Shown piece by piece: positions 6,727-8,719 of a DNA stretch of 8,719 bases. The first letter of the stretch is position 1, and the number at the start of each line of letters is the position of its first letter. The translations under genes and the position numbers were made by a program. Origin of the DNA: Pseudomonadota bacterium (lineage in GTDB: Bacteria; Pseudomonadota; Gammaproteobacteria; Burkholderiales; Methylophilaceae); NCBI GenBank assembly GCA_029549705.1, contig JAKPIR010000423.1, forward strand, positions 1 through 8,719, in the 5' to 3' direction. Below the pieces are notes generated by a model that searched no databases, had not been told where the DNA came from, and saw nothing but the letters and a program-made list of their open reading frames with translations.

Positions 6727-7199
6727 AAATAGAAATTTCCATTGCAAAACAAACGCTTAAGTTGCTAGATAATGCTGGTAAAGTGCGGACGAAGTATCAA
6801 GTTTCAACTGCCGCAAATGGTGCAGGTTGCGAGAAAAATAGTGGCTGTACGCCACTGGGTGAACATATCATCCGCGTCAAGATTGGTGCAGGTGCGCCGC
6901 TCAATACCGTTTTTGTGGGGCGTAGGCCAACGGGTGAAATCTGCACGCCTGAGCTGATGGCGCAATTTCCAAGTCGCGATTGGATTTTAACGCGCATTTT
7001 GTGGTTAAGCGGTACGGAGCTTGGCAAAAATCGGCTGGGCAATGTGGATAGTATGCAAAGATTTATTTATATTCACGGTACGCCCGATAGCGAGCCGATT
7101 GGCGTGCCACGTTCGCATGGTTGTGTGCGGATGCGCAATGCGGATGTGATGGCGTTGTTTGATGCGGTGGAAGTGGGGACAAGGGTGGTGATTCGCTGA
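6723..7199 (+). CDS. YkuD-type L,D-transpeptidase without signal peptide
   Basis: A 158-residue protein made up almost entirely of the YkuD catalytic domain. Such enzymes link peptidoglycan stem peptides through a catalytic cysteine (3-3 crosslinks or attachment of proteins) or trim them. The active-site signature is present: HGTP at 118-121, then SHGCVRM at 131-137 with catalytic C134, H132 and R136. The beginning (ISIAKQTLKLLDNAGKV) is already the first beta-hairpin of the domain, so there is no room for a signal peptide or membrane anchor and export by Sec is not expected. That is odd for a cell-wall enzyme, although short forms like this are, as I recall, common in beta- and gammaproteobacteria. 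It overlaps the PaiB-type gene by 4 nt and is followed by a repeat element and peptide permease genes. The fold is certain; the substrate is unknown. Confidence 0.92.
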   Translation: MKIEISIAKQTLKLLDNAGKVRTKYQVSTAANGAGCEKNSGCTPLGEHIIRVKIGAGAPLNTVFVGRRPTGEICTPELMAQFPSRDWILTRILWLSGTELGKNRLGNVDSMQRFIYIHGTPDSEPIGVPRSHGCVRMRNADVMALFDAVEVGTRVVIR

Positions 7200-7223
7200 T
7201 GGTATCGTGCAAATTGATACTAT

Positions 7224-7338
7224 CGTCATTCCCGCGTAGGCGGGAATCTAGGCAGCGACCATGCATAGCTTTGCTTATTAGTTGCACTATGTCTGATTTC
7301 TCAACCTTGACTGGATTCCCGCCTACGCGGGAATGACG
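7224..7338. repeat. Element with 28-bp inverted ends (dRS3-like/MITE-like)
   Basis: The left arm (7224-7251) and right arm (7311-7338) are inverted copies matching at 27 of 28 positions; the only difference is TCTAG against TCCAG. Each arm is itself a palindrome, ATTCCCGC-GTAG-GCGGGAAT (7228-7247) and ATTCCCGC-CTAC-GCGGGAAT (7315-7334), so each can form an 8-bp hairpin with a 4-nt loop, or both arms can pair with each other around a 59-nt centre. ATTCCC-N8-GGGAAT is the form of the neisserial dRS3 repeat, and similar repeats are known from memory in many beta- and gammaproteobacteria. The centre (7252-7310) has no coding content. No flanking target duplication is apparent. The right arm contains the ATG at 7333 of the following permease gene. 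Confidence 0.85.
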
Positions 7339-8265
7339 GGTGAGGTCGTGCTTTTAATCAAAAAAATCACTAACTTCGCCACCGTTATTTTTGGCGTGTT
7401 GCTACTCACTTTTTTGCTGATTCACCTTGTACCTGGCGACCCTGTAGAAGTCATGTTAGGCGAATCAGCCAGCACGGCAGACCGCACGGCCTTGCGGGCT
7501 GATTTAGGGCTAAACCAGCCGCTTATCACCCAGTTTGGCAGTTATTTAAACAAATTGGCGCATGGTGATTTTGGGCAATCTATACACACTAAAACGCCGA
7601 TTATTGACATGCTGAAAACGCGCTACCCTGCCACGGTAAAGCTGGCCATGTTGTCATTGCTCATTGGAATTTTTATTGGTGTGCCAATGGGCATTTATGC
7701 GGCGCTCAAGGCTAATCATTGGCAAGATATTATGGTCACACTAATAAGCGTGCGGCTCTCAGCCATGCCTGCCTTTTGGTTGGGGCCGATGTTGATGTTG
7801 ATATTTGCCGTGTGGTTGGGTTGGTTGCCTGTGAGTGGCATGGAATCTCGCACTTCGATTATTTTGCCCGCGCTTACCTTGGGTTTTGGGCTAAGCGCTA
7901 TTCTTACGCGCATGACGCGCACCAGCTTGCTAGAAGTCTTGAATGACGATTACATTCGCACCGCACGCGCTAAAGGTTTAGATGAAAAAACCGTGATTTT
8001 ACGCCATGCTTTGCGCGCCGCTTTGTTGCCGATTATCACTATTGTTGGCCTACAAATGGGCAGTTTGCTGGCGGGCACAGTGATTACCGAAACCATTTTT
8101 TCGTGGGATGGCATCGGCCGCCTGTTGGTAGAAAGCATTGAAAAGCGCGATTACCCTGTCACACAAGCCTGCGTGTTAGTGGTGGCGTTAAGTTATGTGC
8201 TGGTGAACTTGGTGACGGATATGCTGTATCGGCTGGCAGATCCGCGTGTGAAATTTGGGAGCTGA
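7333..8265 (+). CDS. ABC peptide transporter permease, DppB/OppB type
   Basis: Inner-membrane permease subunit of a family-5 peptide (or nickel-type) importer, working as a dimer with a DppC-type partner. About six membrane segments are visible: roughly 12-30, 101-125, 133-158, 173-195, 229-252 and 276-298. The N-terminal LLIHLVPGDPV (28-38) and the cytoplasmic EAA loop DYIRTARAKGLDEKTVILRH (206-225), which contacts the ATPase, are typical, as is ETIFSWDGIGRLL (253-265). The length of 310 residues is normal. The start is uncertain: ATG at 7333 lies inside the right arm of the inverted repeat, and the first codons (MTGEVV) are repeat-derived or flanking sequence. GTG at 7348 would give MLLIKKITNF, which fits the family better, with purine-rich GGGTGAGG just before it. 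The substrate is not determinable; the gene belongs with the solute-binding protein at 4573. Confidence 0.9.
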   Translation: MTGEVVLLIKKITNFATVIFGVLLLTFLLIHLVPGDPVEVMLGESASTADRTALRADLGLNQPLITQFGSYLNKLAHGDFGQSIHTKTPIIDMLKTRYPATVKLAMLSLLIGIFIGVPMGIYAALKANHWQDIMVTLISVRLSAMPAFWLGPMLMLIFAVWLGWLPVSGMESRTSIILPALTLGFGLSAILTRMTRTSLLEVLNDDYIRTARAKGLDEKTVILRHALRAALLPIITIVGLQMGSLLAGTVITETIFSWDGIGRLLVESIEKRDYPVTQACVLVVALSYVLVNLVTDMLYRLADPRVKFGS

Positions 8266-8270
8266 TTAGC

Positions 8271-8719
8271 GTGAAAAAATTCGCCATCAGCATTTTATCG
8301 TTCTGGCTCATCGCCATTGTCGTTGGCCGCGTATTTCAGCTTAACCCGAATGCGATTGACCTTAACGCCATTTTAAGTGCACCCACTTTAAGCTCACCCA
8401 GCACCGCTTATTGGCTTGGTGCAGATGACTTAGGCCGTAGTATCTTTGCACGGCTGTTGCGGGGCGTGGAAGTGTCATTTATCGTGGCGATTGTGGTGAC
8501 CGTCATCACCATGCTGGTGGGTGTATTCATCGGCTTGGTGGCGGGCTTTTATGGCGGAAAAGTTGACCAGCTTTTAATGCAAATCACCGATGTTTTTTTA
8601 GCTTTTCCAGGAATATTATTGGCGATTGCCTTTGCCGCCGTGCTGGGGCCAGGTTTGGTGAATTTAACCATTGCTTTGAGCATCACGGGTTGGGTAAGCT
8701 ACGCACGGCTCACGCGCGG
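8271..8719 (+). CDS. ABC peptide transporter permease, DppC/OppC type, 3' end missing
   Basis: Second permease subunit of the peptide importer, cut by the right edge after about 149 codons. It starts at GTG, 5 bp after the stop of the DppB-type gene, with GGGAG at 8257-8261, 9 nt upstream. Translation gives MKKFAISILSFWLIAIVVGR, a first membrane segment, then YWLGADDLGRSIFARLLRGV, the DppC hallmark (usually LGTDxxGRDxxSR). Next comes the start of the transport domain with VSFIVAIVVTVITMLVG, GFYGGKVDQLLMQITDVFLA and FPGILLAIAFAAVLGPG. The EAA loop begins at the very end (VSYARLTR). It is tightly packed with the preceding gene and certainly co-transcribed; ATPase genes would be expected to follow. 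Confidence 0.93.
   Translation, partial: MKKFAISILSFWLIAIVVGRVFQLNPNAIDLNAILSAPTLSSPSTAYWLGADDLGRSIFARLLRGVEVSFIVAIVVTVITMLVGVFIGLVAGFYGGKVDQLLMQITDVFLAFPGILLAIAFAAVLGPGLVNLTIALSITGWVSYARLTR

Noticed and set aside
7005..7287. Minus-strand open frames under the L,D-transpeptidase gene
   Set aside because: They lie opposite a gene with a complete YkuD active site and run into the repeat; the His- and Arg-rich products look like antisense shadows.
7224..7338. CRISPR array
   Set aside because: There are only two repeat units, they are inverted rather than direct, and each is an internal palindrome; this is an interspersed repeat element.

Overview
The window looks like chromosomal DNA from a betaproteobacterium. 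The order pheS-pheT-ihfA-MerR regulator-tRNA-Pro(GGG) is typical of that class. The moderate AT content and the character of the proteins suggest Methylophilaceae (Methylotenera-like), but that is an inference from memory, not a search result. All genes are on the + strand.

Left part (1-4307): translation and nucleoid genes. The 3' end of pheS is followed by an unusually wide 136-bp gap that carries an imperfect palindromic repeat. Complete pheT, ihfA and a small MerR-type regulator follow. PheS and PheT form the alpha2beta2 phenylalanyl-tRNA synthetase. IhfA is one subunit of the DNA-bending protein IHF.

Middle (4308-4572): a stand-alone tRNA-Pro(GGG) transcription unit. It has a perfect TATAAT box, a short leader that can fold into a 7-bp hairpin, a 77-nt tRNA with encoded CCA, and an intrinsic terminator. 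The remainder of this stretch is a leader region with no gene.

Right part (4573-8719): a probable peptide-uptake locus with two unrelated genes inside it. A family-5 periplasmic solute-binding protein is followed by a PaiB-type flavin-binding protein. That gene overlaps by 4 nt a YkuD-type L,D-transpeptidase that has no signal peptide. Next come a 115-bp element with nearly perfect 28-bp inverted ends and the two DppB/DppC-type permease genes, the second cut off by the window edge. The ATPase genes would be expected just beyond the right edge. The inverted element reaches into the start region of the first permease gene, so its start codon is uncertain and its translation may be affected by RNA structure.

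No complete transposon, CRISPR array, phage gene or clearly new defence system is visible. The points most worth a second look are the peptide-importer/L,D-transpeptidase/PaiB gene grouping, the repeat element at the permease start, the repeat between pheS and pheT, and an 18-bp perfect palindrome inside the PaiB-type gene.
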